64,000 nucleotides of DNA from Halobaculum gomorrense (GCF_900129775.1 NZ_FQWV01000010.1:1-64000), one strand, 5' to 3'. Shown: positions 1 through 8,405, counted from the stretch's first letter. The notes: generated by a model not told the origin, from the letters alone. Made by a program: numbers and translations.

Positions 1-261
1 CTTGTCGTGCATCGTCTCGGTCACGGGCGCGCCGACCCGCGACTTTGACTGCCGCTCGGAGTGGTTGAACGCCCGCCACTCCGGCCCACGGTCGATCTGG
101 CGCTCGTCCAATACCAGACCGCAGTCGTCACAGACCAACTCCCCCTGGTCGGCGTCCATGACGACGTTGTCGCTGGAGCACTCCGGGCACGTGAGCTCCT
201 CGTCCGACTGCTTCTCCGACTCGCCCGCCTCTCGCTGTCGCTGTCGGCTCGGACCTTCCAT
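1..261 (-). CDS. tfb: Transcription initiation factor IIB (TFB), 5' part
   Basis: The gene runs off the left edge; the first 87 residues are visible. TFB bridges TBP on the TATA box and RNA polymerase. A zinc ribbon is seen (CPEC at about residue 25 and CDDC about 20 residues later), followed by the B-reader segment with GPEWRAFNHSER, SRVGAP and TETMHDK, which is characteristic of archaeal TFBs. The N-terminal charged tail of about 20 residues is common in haloarchaeal TFBs. The start ATG sits 25 bp downstream of a strong TATA box, so the mRNA is probably leaderless. Haloarchaea carry many TFB paralogues, so the paralogue number cannot be assigned. Confidence 0.93.
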   Translation of the reverse strand, partial: MEGPSRQRQREAGESEKQSDEELTCPECSSDNVVMDADQGELVCDDCGLVLDERQIDRGPEWRAFNHSERQSKSRVGAPVTETMHDK

Positions 262-285
262 TAATAAGTTTTCTGACGCGGCTCA

Positions 286-293
286 TATTTAAA
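286..293 (-). promoter_or_regulatory. TATA box of the TFB gene
   Basis: Read on the minus strand the site is TTTAAATA, centred about 28 bp upstream of the TFB start codon at 261. This is the spacing expected of a haloarchaeal TATA box feeding a leaderless transcript. It is the most AT-rich stretch in the local sequence. Confidence 0.75.
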
Positions 294-554
294 CCTTTGG
301 GGAATATCGATGGCTGGATTCGTGACACAGCCGCGTCGAGTCTGGCTGTTTCGGCCGTTTCAGCGGTGTCTGACGAACCGATAGGTATGTTACCCCTGAT
401 TCTGCGGTGGCGCGGACGGACTCCACCGCGCCACGTCGACGACCGAGCGGTCGCCTCTCTCGACGAGTTCGATCCCCGGATTCGGCCTTCTCCTCGCGCG
501 ATAACCACAATGCATTCACAAACTCTTTTGTATTACCGACGCTAGCGGTTGGGC

Positions 555-977
555 ATGAGCACCCAGTCGTCGTCCCACGTTCGGCGGGCCGTCGCGACCG
601 CCGAACCGGTCGAAGCCGAACCGGTCACTATCGACGCCGCGGCGCTGTCCTCGACCGCGCCCGGCGACCTGCGCGACCTCCGTGCGGCGCTGGCCGACGA
701 GGGGTACGTCCCCGCCGGCATCCGCGTTGAGGCGGAGTTCGCCGCCGACTGTTCCATCCAGACGCAGCAGGAGGCCGACCGGCTCCGATCGCTGGTTCGA
801 GCGGCGAGTCACCTCGGTGCGGGCGAACTCGCCGTCGACCCGGGGGCCGTCGCCGACCCCGAGAAGGTCCGCCCGGCGCTGGACGCGCTGGCCGAGCGGG
901 CCGAGCGTGAGGGCGTCTCGCTGACCATCGAGGGGGACGCCGTCGCCCTCGACCGAACCGACGGCGCTGGCGCCTGA
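555..977 (+). CDS. Conserved haloarchaeal hypothetical protein
   Basis: A 140-residue soluble protein of unknown function. Residues 1-40 look like a flexible lead; the rest (about 40-135) is an alpha/beta domain with the acidic bias of haloarchaeal proteins. No catalytic motif or membrane segment is seen. I chose the ATG at 555 over a TTG two codons upstream, because the AT-rich stretch near 527-535 then lies about 25 bp upstream as a TATA element. It ends 3 bp before the METTL5-type methylase gene and is almost certainly cotranscribed with it, which suggests a role near RNA modification. That is inference from position only. Confidence 0.75.
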   Translation: MSTQSSSHVRRAVATAEPVEAEPVTIDAAALSSTAPGDLRDLRAALADEGYVPAGIRVEAEFAADCSIQTQQEADRLRSLVRAASHLGAGELAVDPGAVADPEKVRPALDALAERAEREGVSLTIEGDAVALDRTDGAGA

Positions 978-980
978 GGC

Positions 981-1640
981 GTGTCGAGCCGCAGCGCGCT
1001 GGAGGGCGAACTGGCCGTCGTCGCCGGCTTCGCCGACCCGACCGCCAGCCTCGAACAGTATCCGACGCCGGCGGACGTTGCGGCGCACGTTGTCCACCTC
1101 GCGGATCTCCGCGGCGATGTCGCGGGTGGAACTGTCGTCGACATGGGGGCGGGAACGGGGATGTTCGCGCTCGGCGCCGCCCTCCGGGGGGCCGCCCGCG
1201 TCGTCGGCGTCGAACTCGACGGCGGCGCGCTCGCCGTCGCGCGCGAGAACGAGCGGCGGGTCGCCGCCCGAACCGAGGTCCACTGGGTGCGCGCAGACGC
1301 GACGCGGCCGCCGCTGGCGCGCGACCGACTCTCTGTGGACGGCCCCGTCACGGTGATCATGAATCCCCCGTTCGGCGCGCAGACGGGCAACGAGCACGCC
1401 GACCGGGCGTTTCTGGAGACGGTGGCCGACCTCGCGGACGTGTCCTACTCCGTACACAACGCCGGCAGCCGGGAGTTCGTCAAGTCGTTCGTGGCCGGCG
1501 CCGGCGGGGAGGTGACAGACGCCTTCGCCGCGACGCTCACGCTCGACCGGACGTTCGACCACCAGACGAGCGAGTCGGCCGACGTGAACGCGGAGGTGTT
1601 CCGGATCGAGTGGGGACGCGACCGCTCGGACGGCGACTGA
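981..1640 (+). CDS. METTL5-family RNA/DNA methyltransferase
   Basis: A 219-residue SAM-dependent methyltransferase with a Rossmann fold. Motif I (VVDMGAGTGMFALGA) lies at about residues 50-65, an acidic SAM-ribose residue follows in GVELDGG, and the catalytic NPPF motif, diagnostic of N6-adenine and related amino-methyltransferases, is in MNPPFGAQTGNEHADR at about 130-145. Eukaryotic METTL5 makes m6A in 18S rRNA; archaeal members are presumed RNA methylases, so the substrate here is inferred. Translation starts at GTG, 3 bp after the upstream hypothetical gene, indicating an operon. The usual N-terminal substrate-entry segment (LEQYPTPADVAAHVV) is present. Confidence 0.87.
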   Translation: MSSRSALEGELAVVAGFADPTASLEQYPTPADVAAHVVHLADLRGDVAGGTVVDMGAGTGMFALGAALRGAARVVGVELDGGALAVARENERRVAARTEVHWVRADATRPPLARDRLSVDGPVTVIMNPPFGAQTGNEHADRAFLETVADLADVSYSVHNAGSREFVKSFVAGAGGEVTDAFAATLTLDRTFDHQTSESADVNAEVFRIEWGRDRSDGD

Positions 1641-1663
1641 CCGGCTCCCCTGCCGCGCGCGGA

Positions 1664-3367
1664 TCAGCCGTTCTGCCCGCCGTACCGCTCTTTCGTCGCC
1701 ACGCGGACCCGGGTCGGCGTCGTCGCGTTGCCCGCGGAGGCGTTCCCCGTCACCTCGCCGGCAAGCGCGAACACGGCACGGCCGTCGCGCACGAACGACA
1801 GCCCGTTCGCCGTCACCGTCTCGTTCTCACCGGGCAGCGGCGCGCGCACGCTTCTGTTACCGCCCTCGACGAGCAGGCCGAACCCGGACTCGGTCGGGAC
1901 GACCGAGACGTTCCTGCCTGCGATCTTCGGCTCCGCTTTCGACGCGTTCGACAGGAACGCGAGCGTCGTCTCGCCGCCGTGAGAGAGCGTCACCCGATAG
2001 GCCGGGGCGTCGCCGCCGACGGTCGTCCATCCGCGGCGAGTGACGGTGACCACCTCCCGCCAACCGACCCCGCCGACGACGACCCGCTGGCGACCGGCGA
2101 ACGCGAGGCGACCCTTCGAGACCGCGGTGGTCCAGACGCTCCGGTCGGGGTTGCGGACGACGACGCCGGAGGCCGTGACGCTGGTCGTTTCGCCGAACGC
2201 CTTCACGTCGATCACCGACACCATCCCGTTTTCGACACCCTCGGCGTAGGTGACGCTGTAGCCACGGACCTCGACCGGGTCGCCGGGCAGCGGCTCGTCG
2301 CCGACGGCGACGAGGTTCACCGCGACCGCCGGCCCCGACAGCGCCGCGAGGGCGACGAGCAGCACCGCCACTGAACCCCGGCGCGGCGTCAGGTTCCGCA
2401 GCGCCCCGCGGACGGTGTCGGCCACGGGGGCGTTCCGATCGACGGCAAGCGCCGCCACGAGCACCGCCGCGAGCGCGACGAGCACGAGCCCAATCCCGCG
2501 GAACAGGACGTACGTCTCGCCGCCGCGGTACCAGTACACCGCCCACAGCGACTGTTCGACGGCGACCAGCAGTGCGCCGACCGCGAGCCGCCGCGGCCGT
2601 GGGAGGTCGTCGCCGCGGGCGGCCGCGAGCCACGCCGCCGCGAGGACGCCGACGAGCAGCCCCAGCGCGTGGCCCTGGATGGCGATGTCGGCCCACCAGG
2701 GCGTGATGTACGCCGGGCGCCCCCCGGCCTCGACGACGGGCGAGGCGAGCGCGCGGTAGGTCGTCCAGAGCAGCCCAGACGCCGACAGCGCGACGACAGT
2801 CCCCAGCGGGTGGTAGACCAGCGCGGCGCCGACGAACGCGAACACGACGCCCGAGAAGCCGATCACGGGACCGAGCGCGAACGCGCCGGAAACGAGGCCG
2901 ACGGCGACCGTCGCCGCCGGGAACAGGAGGAACGCCCGGACGTAGGGATCGTCGCGGGACGACCCGAACGAGGAACTGCCACGCCGGCGTGGGAAGTGGC
3001 CGACCGCGTACTCCACCAGGGGCGCGACCGCGAGCGCCCCGAAGAGGTTGCCCAACAGGTGCCCGGGACCGGCGTGGGCGAACCCCGAGACGGCGACCCC
3101 GAGCGGCGCGAAGTACGACCACGCCCGAAACGGGATGACGACGGGGCTGTACCAGTGGTTTAGGCCGCCTTGGACGAACAGATACACCGCGAGCACGACC
3201 GCCGCCACGGTGAGCGTCCCCCACGGGACACCGAGGATCAGGCGGTGGCGAAGCGCCGGACCGCGGTCCGCGTTCGCGAGGCGATCCAGCGCGGCGACCG
3301 CGACCGTCGCGAGCACCGCGGCGGCGACAACCGCCGCGCGGGAGACGAGCGCGAGGTCGGAAGGCAC
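1664..3367 (-). CDS. Rhomboid-family intramembrane serine protease
   Basis: A polytopic membrane protease that would cleave transmembrane substrates within the bilayer. Rhomboid signatures are in order: HLLGN with the conserved His and Asn (about residues 103-106), GFSG with the nucleophilic Ser (about 172) and QGHALG with the catalytic His (about 233). About seven or more hydrophobic helices fill residues 10-330. The last roughly 220 residues, after the final helices, form a beta-rich domain with several N-glycosylation sequons that is probably outside the cell. I chose GTG at 3367 because GGAGGG lies just upstream; a GTG at 3391 would add eight residues. It lies downstream of the isochorismate synthase gene on the same strand, 67 bp away. 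Confidence 0.85.
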   Translation of the reverse strand: MPSDLALVSRAAVVAAAVLATVAVAALDRLANADRGPALRHRLILGVPWGTLTVAAVVLAVYLFVQGGLNHWYSPVVIPFRAWSYFAPLGVAVSGFAHAGPGHLLGNLFGALAVAPLVEYAVGHFPRRRGSSSFGSSRDDPYVRAFLLFPAATVAVGLVSGAFALGPVIGFSGVVFAFVGAALVYHPLGTVVALSASGLLWTTYRALASPVVEAGGRPAYITPWWADIAIQGHALGLLVGVLAAAWLAAARGDDLPRPRRLAVGALLVAVEQSLWAVYWYRGGETYVLFRGIGLVLVALAAVLVAALAVDRNAPVADTVRGALRNLTPRRGSVAVLLVALAALSGPAVAVNLVAVGDEPLPGDPVEVRGYSVTYAEGVENGMVSVIDVKAFGETTSVTASGVVVRNPDRSVWTTAVSKGRLAFAGRQRVVVGGVGWREVVTVTRRGWTTVGGDAPAYRVTLSHGGETTLAFLSNASKAEPKIAGRNVSVVPTESGFGLLVEGGNRSVRAPLPGENETVTANGLSFVRDGRAVFALAGEVTGNASAGNATTPTRVRVATKERYGGQNG

Positions 3368-3434
3368 ACAGGCCCTCCGTCTCCCCCGCACTTCACCGTG
3401 CCGCTCCGGGGGACCGCCGCGATCGGCCGACGGG

Positions 3435-4787
3435 TCAGTCTTCCCGCTCTAGTTCATCCATGATCGGCCGGACCTTCGGCTGGAGTTCCTCCCACTCGTC
3501 GGCGGGGTCGGAGTCGCCGACGATCCCGTTACCGGCGAACAGCGTCGCCTCCCGGCCGCCAGTGACGCCCGATCGGATGCCGACCGCGAACTCGCCGTCG
3601 CCGGCGGCGTCGAACCAGCCGACCGGTGAGGCGTACCAGCCGCGTTCAAACGTCTCGGTCTCCCGGATGGTCGCCAGCGCCAGATCGAGCGGGAGGCCGC
3701 CGACGGCGGGCGTCGGGTGCAGCGCCTCGACGAGTTCGAGCACGTGGGCGTCGCCGTCGAGGACCGCGGTGATCGGCGTCTGGAGGTGCTGGATGTTGGT
3801 GAGCTTCCGGACGCCCTGCTCGCCCTCGCCCACGGTGCCGAAGGCGTCCAACTGCTCGCAGATCGTGTCGACGACGAGGCGCTGTTCGTGCTGGAGCTTC
3901 TCCGACTCCAGCAGCGAGCGGGCGTGCTCGGCGTCGGCCTCGGGCGTGTCGCCGCGGGGCATCGATCCCGCCAGCGCCTCGGTCTCGACGACCTCGCCCT
4001 CGCGGCGGACGAGCCGCTCGGGCGGCGGGCCGAAGAAGCCCTTCCCGTCGGTCGGCTGGACGAGGAAGCGGTAGCACTCGGGGTAAGTGCGCCGCAGGCG
4101 GCCGAGCGTGCCAGGGATGTCGATCCCCTCGGCGAGGTCGACGCGCAGCGCCGTCGCCAGCACCGCTTTCCGGAGGTCGCCCTCGCGGATGCGGTCGATC
4201 ACGCTCGCGACCTGCGCTGTCCACTCCGCGCGGTCGACCAGCCACTCCGTGCCGACGACGCCCGGCTTCTCGCCGCGGGCGCGCATCATCGGCAGGTCGT
4301 CGAGGCGGTCCCGGGCCGCCGCCAGCGCGTCCGCGACGCCGGCGCCGTCGGCGTCGGGGCCGTAGCGCGTCACGGTGAGGTACGTGCCGTCGTCGACGCG
4401 AGTGAGCTGGACCGCCGGGAGGGTGAACGCGGCCGCGGGAAACCCCTCCCAGACGCCATCGGCGTCGTGGTCCCCGCCGAACGCGAGGCCGCCGAACACG
4501 CGCGGGCGTGTCGCTGCGGGGCCCTCGTGGTCGACCGCGGAGAACAGCGTCTCGGCGTCGCGCCGCAGCGCCTCGAACCGATCCGTCCCGTCGGCGGTGA
4601 GCCGCGCGGCCGCGCCGCCGCCGACCACCTCCAGCCCGTCCGGGGCCGCCCAGTGGACCCGGTGACGGTCCCCGTCCGCGAGGAACGACCCGAACGAGAC
4701 GTCCGACACCTCGCAACTCCGGCTCACGAGCGCCGCGTCCGCGTCGGGCGCGAGCGCGGTCCCGACCTCGCCGTCCGGCGGGTTCAT
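3435..4787 (-). CDS. menF: Isochorismate synthase (menaquinone pathway)
   Basis: Converts chorismate to isochorismate, the first committed step of menaquinone synthesis; haloarchaea use menaquinone as their respiratory quinone. The 450-residue protein has the chorismate-binding fold in its C-terminal two thirds: ALAGSMPRGDT (about residue 285), LHPTPAVGGLP and ERGWYASPVGWFD with the conserved Glu, and GNGIVGDSDPADEW near the C-terminus. The N-terminal 150 residues are the variable beta domain of EntC/MenF/PabB enzymes. PabB or TrpE was considered, but the ERGWYASPVG form is that of isochorismate synthases. The ATG at 4787 fits family length better than a 20-residue upstream extension. No other men genes are adjacent. 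Confidence 0.88.
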   Translation of the reverse strand: MNPPDGEVGTALAPDADAALVSRSCEVSDVSFGSFLADGDRHRVHWAAPDGLEVVGGGAAARLTADGTDRFEALRRDAETLFSAVDHEGPAATRPRVFGGLAFGGDHDADGVWEGFPAAAFTLPAVQLTRVDDGTYLTVTRYGPDADGAGVADALAAARDRLDDLPMMRARGEKPGVVGTEWLVDRAEWTAQVASVIDRIREGDLRKAVLATALRVDLAEGIDIPGTLGRLRRTYPECYRFLVQPTDGKGFFGPPPERLVRREGEVVETEALAGSMPRGDTPEADAEHARSLLESEKLQHEQRLVVDTICEQLDAFGTVGEGEQGVRKLTNIQHLQTPITAVLDGDAHVLELVEALHPTPAVGGLPLDLALATIRETETFERGWYASPVGWFDAAGDGEFAVGIRSGVTGGREATLFAGNGIVGDSDPADEWEELQPKVRPIMDELERED

Positions 4788-4867
4788 TACCCGTGATTGG
4801 GACGGACCGCTCTTTACGCCGTTGGTTCTGGAGGCTCCCGCCGGCACCGTCGTTCGCCGTTTCCACC

Positions 4868-4909
<42 letters not shown>

Positions 4910-4910
4910 A

Positions 4911-4947
4911 CCGCCCGTCGAGGCCTCACTTCGCTCAGCCTCGCCCT
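4911..4947. repeat. 37-bp direct repeat, copy 1
   Basis: This segment recurs at 4981-5017 with a single mismatch (A at 4937, G at 5007). The copies are 70 bp apart. On the minus strand it can read as GEAERSEAS-like peptide in either neighbouring frame. It contains the near-palindrome GAGGCCTCACTTCGCTC. Confidence 0.9.
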
Positions 4948-4980
4948 TCCCGTGGGCGGAGCGGCACAGAGACCGCTCCG

Positions 4981-5017
4981 CCGCCCGTCGAGGCCTCACT
5001 TCGCTCGGCCTCGCCCT
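4981..5017. repeat. 37-bp direct repeat, copy 2
   Basis: Second copy of the repeat at 4911-4947, one mismatch. It ends inside the stop codon of the sulfite-oxidase-like gene (stop 5016-5018), so the repeat unit abuts the very end of the coding sequence. Confidence 0.9.
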
Positions 5018-5618
5018 AGCTGTACCGCTCTTCCTCCCACGGGTTCGCGGTGTCGGAGTACCCCCGCTTCTCCCAGTACCCGCGCTCCGGTTCGGTGAGG
5101 AACTCGACGCCCGTCACCCACTTGGCGCCCTTGTAGGCGTACTTGTGGGGCGTGACCACCCGCAGCGGACCGCCGTGGTCGTCTGGCAGCCGCTCGCCGT
5201 CGTAGTCGTAGGCGAACAGCACCTCCTCGCGGTCGCACTCCGCCAGCGGGAGGTCCGTCATGTAGCCGTCGAGCGCGTGAAACATGACCCACTCCGCGTC
5301 GTCGCGGACCCCCACCAGTTCGGCCAACTGCGGGAAGGTGACGCCGGTGAACTCGCAGTCGAACTTCGACCAGCCGGTGACGCAGTGGAAGTCCTGCCGC
5401 TGCGTCTCGGCGGGGAGATCCCGGAACTCGTCGTACGTGACCGTCAGGTCCTCATCTACGGCGCCCCAGACCTCGAAGCGCCAGTCGTCGCGGTGCCAGT
5501 CTGGCGTCCCCGACTTCGAGAGCACAGGGAACCGATCGGTCTTGCGCTGGCCCGGCGGGAGCCGCTCGTCGGAGAACTCCTCGTAGAGGTCCGTGTGGTC
5601 GGTGACCTCGCTGCTCAT
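5016..5618 (-). CDS. Sulfite-oxidase-like molybdopterin oxidoreductase
   Basis: A 200-residue cytoplasmic-type protein of the sulfite oxidase (oxidoreductase molybdopterin-binding) family. Seen: RKTDRFPVLSKSG near the N-terminus, WRFEVWGAV (about 45), the DFHCVTGWSKFD segment carrying the molybdenum-ligand Cys (about residue 80), and GGPLRVVTPHKYAYKGAKW with the conserved Lys/Tyr-rich cofactor pocket (about 155). No Tat signal is visible, unlike YedY/MsrP, so it may act in the cytoplasm; the substrate is unknown. Start ATG 5618 was preferred over an 8-residue extension. The stop codon is touched by the 37-bp repeat. An AT-rich element (ATTATATTC, minus strand, near 5703-5711) could be its TATA box, leaving a leader of about 60 bases. 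Confidence 0.85.
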   Translation of the reverse strand: MSSEVTDHTDLYEEFSDERLPPGQRKTDRFPVLSKSGTPDWHRDDWRFEVWGAVDEDLTVTYDEFRDLPAETQRQDFHCVTGWSKFDCEFTGVTFPQLAELVGVRDDAEWVMFHALDGYMTDLPLAECDREEVLFAYDYDGERLPDDHGGPLRVVTPHKYAYKGAKWVTGVEFLTEPERGYWEKRGYSDTANPWEEERYS

Positions 5619-5738
5619 ACGCCAACGAGTCGCCGCGCTCACGTGACACTGTCGGCTCCGGACGACCCGCCGAAACGGCGGCGGGGATTACGCATCTTTG
5701 GAATATAATTTGACGCAACGAGAACAAAACAGCCACCG

Positions 5739-5760
5739 TGTGGAAATATCGCTTTCCACA
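5739..5760. promoter_or_regulatory. Perfect 8-bp inverted repeat, candidate operator
   Basis: TGTGGAAA and TTTCCACA are separated by 6 bp. The site lies between the divergent sulfite-oxidase-like gene and the CopG-like gene, about 23 bp upstream of the latter's TATA box. A symmetric site of this size is what a dimeric ribbon-helix-helix or winged-helix protein binds. Which protein binds is inference; the neighbouring RHH-like protein is the obvious candidate. Confidence 0.5.
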
Positions 5761-5782
5761 GGAGCAACCATTCCCCGTTGGT

Positions 5783-5790
5783 TTTAAATA
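5783..5790 (+). promoter_or_regulatory. TATA box of the CopG-like gene
   Basis: TTTAAATA lies 25 bp upstream of the ATG at 5815, in the position expected for a leaderless haloarchaeal mRNA. Confidence 0.72.
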
Positions 5791-5814
5791 CTATGTCCGT
5801 TAAGCCCCGCGTAG

Positions 5815-6030
5815 ATGCCGAAAGTCGAGATCACGGTCCCGGAGCACCTCGAAATGCAGATCGCCCAGATGGTCGAACAGGGGGAGTTCGTCAATCGGGA
5901 GGAAGCCATCGAGGAGCTGATCTCAACCGGGATGAAGGCGTACAAGACGAGCGGTCCGCAGGACAACGAGGCGGAGCCGGGGTTCGAAGACGACGGAATG
6001 ATGGGACACGAAGACGAGTACGTGTTCTGA
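5815..6030 (+). CDS. CopG/ribbon-helix-helix-like small protein (DUF7120-like)
   Basis: A 71-residue acidic protein. The N-terminal part (residues 1-45) has a ribbon-helix-helix pattern: a short beta strand PKVEITVPEH followed by two helices with an FVNREEAIEELI turn. The C-terminal 25 residues are acidic and unstructured (GFEDDGMMGHEDEYVF). RHH proteins bind DNA as dimers, and a perfect inverted repeat sits just upstream at 5739-5760, so autoregulation is plausible. The assignment to the haloarchaeal CopG-like family is from pattern recognition; the target genes are unknown. Confidence 0.8.
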   Translation: MPKVEITVPEHLEMQIAQMVEQGEFVNREEAIEELISTGMKAYKTSGPQDNEAEPGFEDDGMMGHEDEYVF

Positions 6031-6246
6031 GCCCGCGGGCGACCCTGGCCCGTGACCCCCGCCCGCAAACGGCGTCAGCGCCGGCCCTCCGCTCCCCCGG
6101 GACCGTCTTCGGGACCGTGCCCTCCCGGCACGGCGACCGGCCTTCGCGCAGTTCATCGCTCTCGGACTCCGAACGAGGGACTCCCCGGCTCGCGTGCGAC
6201 TACTCCACGAACAACGCTTAACTCGTACAGTAGCCAATCGACGCGC

Positions 6247-6525
6247 ATGCACAAGGACGAACTCCTCGAACTCCACGAGCAGATGGTCACCATCATGGAG
6301 CACTTCTCCGAGCGCGAGGAGGTCGACGAGTCGCTGTTCGAGCCGTACCACGAGCTGAGCGTCGACCCCTCGCACGTCCACAAGTCCAAGAGCGAGCACA
6401 AACACGCCGTCTTCGTCCTCGGAAACGCGCTCGCCACGGCGATGACCGAGGACGAGTTCTCCAATGCCGGCCGGGTCGGCAAGCGCATGGAAGAGCTCGC
6501 CGACGACGCCGAGTCCAAGCTCTGA
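6247..6525 (+). CDS. UPF0058 family protein
   Basis: A 92-residue, largely helical small protein matching UPF0058/DUF357-like archaeal proteins: it begins MHKDELLELHEQM and contains VDPSHVHKSKSEHKHAVFVL with a His/Lys-rich stretch. Function is unknown in the family. The start codon was set by the family's conserved MHKDELL; the longer open frame upstream has no homologous look. Its TGA overlaps the ATG of the next gene (shared A at 6525), so the two are translationally coupled. Confidence 0.85.
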   Translation: MHKDELLELHEQMVTIMEHFSEREEVDESLFEPYHELSVDPSHVHKSKSEHKHAVFVLGNALATAMTEDEFSNAGRVGKRMEELADDAESKL

Positions 6526-6971
6526 TGTCGCCCGCAGTCGGCGGAGACGCGGGCGGCACCGGCGGTGGGCTCACCAGCGACGGCGGCGCCGCGCTCGCGG
6601 ATCGCCCCGCGGAGTCGCTGGCGTCGACTCCCGCCGACGCACGCCGCCTCCGACGAGCCAGACGCGTGGCGCACCTCCTCGACGACGCGATCCGACTGCC
6701 CGTGGTCCGCTACCGCGTCGGCGTCGACGCGCTCGCGGGCGTGATCCCCGTCGTCGGCGACCTCCTGGCGACGCTTCTGGCGCTTTCGATCGTGTGGGAC
6801 GCCTTCCGGCTCGGCGCCCGGAAGCGACTCCTCGCGCGGATGCTCGTGTACGTCGGTATCGATCTGCTCGTCGGCTCGGTCCCGATCGTCGGCGACGCGC
6901 TCGACGCGGTGGTGAAGCTCAACCGCCGCAACGTCCGCCTGCTCGAACGGGACTTGGCGCGGCGCGGCTGA
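6525..6971 (+). CDS. DUF4112 membrane protein
   Basis: A 148-residue protein with the DUF4112 signature: RYRVGVDALAGVIPVVGD (about residue 65) and GIDLLVGSVPIVGDALDAV (about 118), each followed by a hydrophobic segment. Two membrane-associated helices are likely (about residues 75-95 and 112-132). The N-terminal 40 residues are Gly/Ala/Asp-rich. The family has no known activity. It is translationally coupled to the UPF0058 gene and is convergent with the cysteine synthase gene, 16 bp away. Confidence 0.85.
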   Translation: MSPAVGGDAGGTGGGLTSDGGAALADRPAESLASTPADARRLRRARRVAHLLDDAIRLPVVRYRVGVDALAGVIPVVGDLLATLLALSIVWDAFRLGARKRLLARMLVYVGIDLLVGSVPIVGDALDAVVKLNRRNVRLLERDLARRG

Positions 6972-6987
6972 TCCGCGTCGGCTCCGC

Positions 6988-7968
6988 TCAGCCGGTCCAC
7001 TCTTCGAAGCTCCGATACACGCCCTTCGAGAGGTAGCGCTCGCTGGAGTCGGCAAACACCGTCACCACCGAATCGTACGGCGCGTCGACGGCGCCCTGGC
7101 GGATCTCCTCGGCGACCTCGATCGCCGCCAGCGAGTTCGCGGCCGCGCTGGAGGCGACCAACTGCCCCTCCTCGCGGGCGAGCCGCGCCATCTCCTCGTG
7201 GACCGCGCGGTCGGGGATCGTCTTCAGATCGTCGAGTTTCGCTGGATCGACTAACTCGTTGGTACTCACGTCGTGGGTGCCGATCCCCTCGGTCTTGTAC
7301 TCGCCCTCCTCGGCGTCCTCGCCGAACAGGTCGCCGTACGTCGATCCCTCCGGCTGGACGCCGACGATCCGCGCCGCCGAGCCCCGGTCGCGTGCGTAGT
7401 CGGCCATCCCCATCAGCGTCCCGCCGGTGCCCATGCCGGCGACGACGGCGCCCACCTCCCCGTCGAGCGCGTCGAACACCTCCGGACCGGTCGTCGCGTA
7501 GTGGGCCTCGGCGTTCAGGGGGTTCGAGAACTGCTGGGGGACGACCGCGTCGTCGAGTTCTGCGGCGAGCTCGTGGGCGCGCTCGATGGCCCGGCCCATG
7601 CCGTCCTCGGACGGGGTGTTGACGACCTCCGCGCCGAGCGCGCGCATGAGCTGCTGCTTCTCGACGCTGAAGCGCTCGGGGACGACGAACACCGCGTTCA
7701 CGTCGAGTTGCCCCGCCGCGACCGCGAATCCGATGCCCGTGTTGCCGGCGGTCGGCTCGATCACGGTGCCACCGGGGGAGATGGTCCCCGCTTCGAGCAT
7801 GCGTTCGAGCATGTACGTCCCGATGCGGTCCTTGATCGACGCGCCGGGATTGAACGACTCCAGCTTGGCGTACACCGGGACCTCGTCGGGCGCGGCGTGG
7901 ACCCGAACGAGCGGCGTCTCCCCGACCGTCTCCAGCACGGAGTCGAGGGGTTCGCGGTGAGTGGTCAT
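6988..7968 (-). CDS. cysK: Cysteine synthase (PLP-dependent)
   Basis: A 326-residue fold-type II PLP enzyme that would make cysteine from O-acetylserine (or O-phosphoserine) and sulfide. The PLP Lys is in NPGASIKDRIG (about residue 41), the asparagine loop is EPTAGNTGIGFA (about 70), and the phosphate-binding Gly loop is GMGTGGTLMG (about 175). Length matches CysK; the cystathionine beta-synthase regulatory domain is absent, though a CBS-type activity cannot be excluded from the core alone. The ATG at 7968 gives a natural N-terminus; upstream in-frame codons add nine residues without homology. It is a single-gene unit facing DUF4112. Confidence 0.88.
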   Translation of the reverse strand: MTTHREPLDSVLETVGETPLVRVHAAPDEVPVYAKLESFNPGASIKDRIGTYMLERMLEAGTISPGGTVIEPTAGNTGIGFAVAAGQLDVNAVFVVPERFSVEKQQLMRALGAEVVNTPSEDGMGRAIERAHELAAELDDAVVPQQFSNPLNAEAHYATTGPEVFDALDGEVGAVVAGMGTGGTLMGMADYARDRGSAARIVGVQPEGSTYGDLFGEDAEEGEYKTEGIGTHDVSTNELVDPAKLDDLKTIPDRAVHEEMARLAREEGQLVASSAAANSLAAIEVAEEIRQGAVDAPYDSVVTVFADSSERYLSKGVYRSFEEWTG

Positions 7969-8087
7969 GTCGGCGCAATTCTTGCCGACGGTCACGTATC
8001 TTTCTATCCGTGCGCGCCGGTCACCGGGTTGGATGGCTCCGATCGCCCGGTCGGATGGGTCGGCTGCGGGCGGATCGCGACCGGCGG

Positions 8088-8405
8088 TCAGGCGTCGCCG
8101 GACGCGGACGCGCCGCCGGCGTCGCCGTCCGTTGAATCGGCGTCGCCGTCGTCCGCGGCCTCGTCTGCGGCGTCGACCCCGTCGAGCACCGCGTCAACGT
8201 CGACGCCTTCCTTCTCCGCGAGCGCCTCGACGAGGGCGCGCTGCGCGGCGAGATCGCGTTCGAGGGCTCCGACTCGCGACTCCGTCTCCGCGACGGACTC
8301 CTGCACCGACTCGACCTCTTTGCGGATCTCGTTCACCTTCCCGTACAGCTTCTCGGCCATGTCGGCGACCGTCTGGAGCTTCTTGGCAGTGCTTCCAAGT
8401 CCCAT
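8088..8405 (-). CDS. DUF5798-like coiled-coil protein
   Basis: A 105-residue acidic protein starting MGLGSTAKKLQTVADMAEKLY, the typical beginning of the haloarchaeal DUF5798 family. Residues 10-70 form a long amphipathic helix likely to make a coiled coil; residues 75-105 are a disordered Asp/Ala/Gly tail. Function is unknown. It is divergent from the PRC-barrel gene, with about 160 bp between the starts. Confidence 0.8.
   Translation of the reverse strand: MGLGSTAKKLQTVADMAEKLYGKVNEIRKEVESVQESVAETESRVGALERDLAAQRALVEALAEKEGVDVDAVLDGVDAADEAADDGDADSTDGDAGGASASGDA

Noticed and set aside
460-490. GTTCGATCCCCG resembling a tRNA T-loop
   Set aside because: The flanking 5-base arms do not pair and no acceptor or anticodon stem can be drawn around it.
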